This document shows, in pieces, positions 50,125 to 51,455 of a stretch of 51,455 bases of DNA; position 1 is the stretch's first letter, and every line of letters begins with the position of its first letter. Source of the stretch: Streptosporangium minutum (GTDB lineage Bacteria; Actinomycetota; Actinomycetes; Streptosporangiales; Streptosporangiaceae). The notes below the pieces were generated by a model, which searched no databases, was not told where the DNA came from, and saw only the letters and a program-made list of their open reading frames with translations. The stretch covers positions 1-51,455 of the forward strand of contig NZ_NGFP01000030.1 of assembly GCF_002149035.1 (NCBI RefSeq). The letters run 5' to 3'. A program made the translations under genes and the position numbers.

Positions 50125-51417
50125 TTAGTCAAGCAAGTCGTAGCGGAGTGTATTAAGTGCCCGGCGGCCAGTCACGTAACGCTCATGAAACTCATCGGCA
50201 AGGGCTTCGCGTCGGTAGCGTTGGCGTAGGACGCGGTCAAGGTCTCCGGCTCGATTGACGAGGTCGGCGAGAGATTTACGATCAATGTCGAACGCTGCCA
50301 TACCTTGTTCGATGGCGGCATCAAGGTTGCCGCGTCGAGCGTGAACGATGCCGAGATCTATATGGGCGTCGGCAACGCGCATGGGGGCGTTGGAAGTGCC
50401 GTCAGGGCGTGTATGCATCTGGATCGTCTCAAGGGCGTGTTCTTCGGCGCGGTCGTCGTCACCAAGCCAGGTGTATGCGGTGGCGGCGTAGAAGACCCAC
50501 TTGGCGTGGTCGAACACGAAGTGATGGTCAGGATTCCCAGGCAGAGGAAGCTTGGCGAGCGCGTCGGCTCCTCGGGTGAGGGCCCTGTCCGCTTCGCGGC
50601 GATCGCCGATGCGGGCCAGTCCGCGGGCCTCTTGCAGAGTGAGTTGGACTTGGGCACTGGATTGGCCGGCGACGGCCTGGCCCATGCGGGCGGCGGTCAC
50701 GACATCCTCGTAGCGGCCTTCGACCAGGGCGAACCACGCGGACATCTCGTAGGCCCAGCCCATGAGTTCACCGTGCCCGACCTGGCGGCCCATCTCGTAG
50801 GCAGCGCGTCGAGCGGTCTCGGCCTCCTCGCGCTCTCCCAGGTCGTAGTGAACGCACCCGAGCAAGGCCGTCAGCCATCCCGTGATGGCGAGGAGTTCGC
50901 GGTGCTGAGCGAGGGTGATCCGTCCACCGAGTAGGCCGTTGACCTGGGCGAGACGCTTCTGCGTCCGATCGCGCAATGTGGCGGCGGAAACGACCGGATA
51001 GGCGCGGCACAGCAGATCGACGGCCTCGGAGAGCGCTTCGAGCGTTCCGTTCCCGACGTCGGATGCCTGGAGCTGCTGGGCGAGTTCCATGGTGCCGTAC
51101 AGGTCGGCCTCGGCCCGGAGCGCGTCCACGGGGGGCATCACGGTGGCTTCGATCAGGCGACTCTGACCGCGCCGGTTCTGGCGGAATCCCAGGGCTTCGG
51201 GCTGCAAGCCGGTCAACTGGGTGAGGGCAAGCCGGTAGGAGGTGTGCGGCCAGGAGACCTCGCCGGCCTCCCACCGTCTGATCCGCTCCTCATCGCAATT
51301 CAGCCGTTCGGCGATACCGGCCGGAGTGGCGTTAATTCGGTCAGCCATATCAGCGCGAGTGAGCTGGTGCTCATTACGCCACGCTCGGAGTTGGACATTC
51401 GGGATGTTGTCTGGCAT
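50125..51417 (-). CDS. XRE-family regulator with TPR-like C-terminal domain
   Basis: 430 residues from Met11 (51417): an XRE HTH (NVQLRAWRNEHQLTRADMAD, DEERIRRWEAGEVSWPHTSY) and then TPR-like helical pairs (ALLGCVHYDLGEREEAETAR, AMRGQAVAG-like repeats, ARRGNLDAAIEQGMAAFDID). Such long XRE/TPR proteins often regulate by binding a peptide or small ligand. AGGAAG lies eight bases before the ATG; a TTG at 51447 gives a longer, less likely form. It is whole within the window; bases 51418-51455 hold only upstream sequence. Confidence 0.8.
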   Translation of the reverse strand: MPDNIPNVQLRAWRNEHQLTRADMADRINATPAGIAERLNCDEERIRRWEAGEVSWPHTSYRLALTQLTGLQPEALGFRQNRRGQSRLIEATVMPPVDALRAEADLYGTMELAQQLQASDVGNGTLEALSEAVDLLCRAYPVVSAATLRDRTQKRLAQVNGLLGGRITLAQHRELLAITGWLTALLGCVHYDLGEREEAETARRAAYEMGRQVGHGELMGWAYEMSAWFALVEGRYEDVVTAARMGQAVAGQSSAQVQLTLQEARGLARIGDRREADRALTRGADALAKLPLPGNPDHHFVFDHAKWVFYAATAYTWLGDDDRAEEHALETIQMHTRPDGTSNAPMRVADAHIDLGIVHARRGNLDAAIEQGMAAFDIDRKSLADLVNRAGDLDRVLRQRYRREALADEFHERYVTGRRALNTLRYDLLD

Positions 51418-51455
51418 CTCGGGTCTTCCTCGCGGCTGGGGGCTCAAGAGGGGGA

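Overview
The window is high-GC DNA with the codon bias, GTG/TTG starts and gene families of a filamentous actinomycete: a BTAD/NB-ARC/TPR activator, SigE-family and ECF sigma factors, a CU044_5270 protein and a RepSA-type mini-element. A member of Streptosporangiaceae or a close relative is the most likely source. That placement is inferred from protein resemblance only; no rRNA or complete tRNA gene is present.

Left part (1 to about 25.7 kb): ordinary accessory chromosome with short transcription units. It holds a secreted protein, a VOC protein, a molybdopterin oxidoreductase, a multicopper oxidase, a mycoredoxin-like protein, an alpha/beta hydrolase, a START-like protein and a 1017-residue BTAD regulator. 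A small secreted protein and an S41 peptidase follow, the peptidase divergent from a response regulator/histidine kinase pair. Next come a DHFR-like protein, a START-like gene behind a double palindrome, a SigE-family sigma factor coupled to a membrane MltG-domain protein, a LysR regulator facing DUF1801 and VOC genes, a lipoprotein, a methyltransferase, and a quinone-oxidoreductase-like gene behind a MerR-type promoter.

Right part (about 25.7 to 51.4 kb): a mosaic island. Its most striking feature is ten repeats, lettered B to K here, between 28.0 and 47.8 kb. Each holds the 3' half of a tRNA-Gly(CCC) gene on the minus strand, from the anticodon loop to CCA. Most have the tRNA terminator hairpin on the left and one of three kinds of 'arm' on the right, ending in a pair of 11-bp-spaced direct repeats. 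These look like attachment-site scars of integrative elements that inserted one after another at one tRNA gene. They cut the island into cassettes of 0.6 to 6 kb.

One cassette (G to H) still carries replication initiator, excisionase and integrase genes, but the initiator and the integrase each have an in-frame stop. Two others keep only an integrase 3' end. The remaining cassettes are mostly one cargo gene each: two near-identical GNAT acetyltransferases, an inositol-monophosphatase-like protein, a small membrane protein, and DUF4279, YezG-like/Imm10, DUF1963 and unknown proteins. A DUF7660 remnant and a SMI1/KNR4 protein lie beyond the last scar. Several of these families are known or suspected immunity proteins of polymorphic-toxin systems. 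The largest cassette (D to E) carries an ECF sigma factor, its partner and a subtilase. Many cargo genes start 6 nt after a -10-like hexamer, so they probably carry their own promoter and make leaderless mRNA.

Three further dispersed repeat families (called R, S and T here) occur in the island. R lies at or within a few bases of the 5' breakpoints of the integrase and replication-gene remnants. The window ends with an AT-rich PIN-domain gene and an XRE/TPR regulator.
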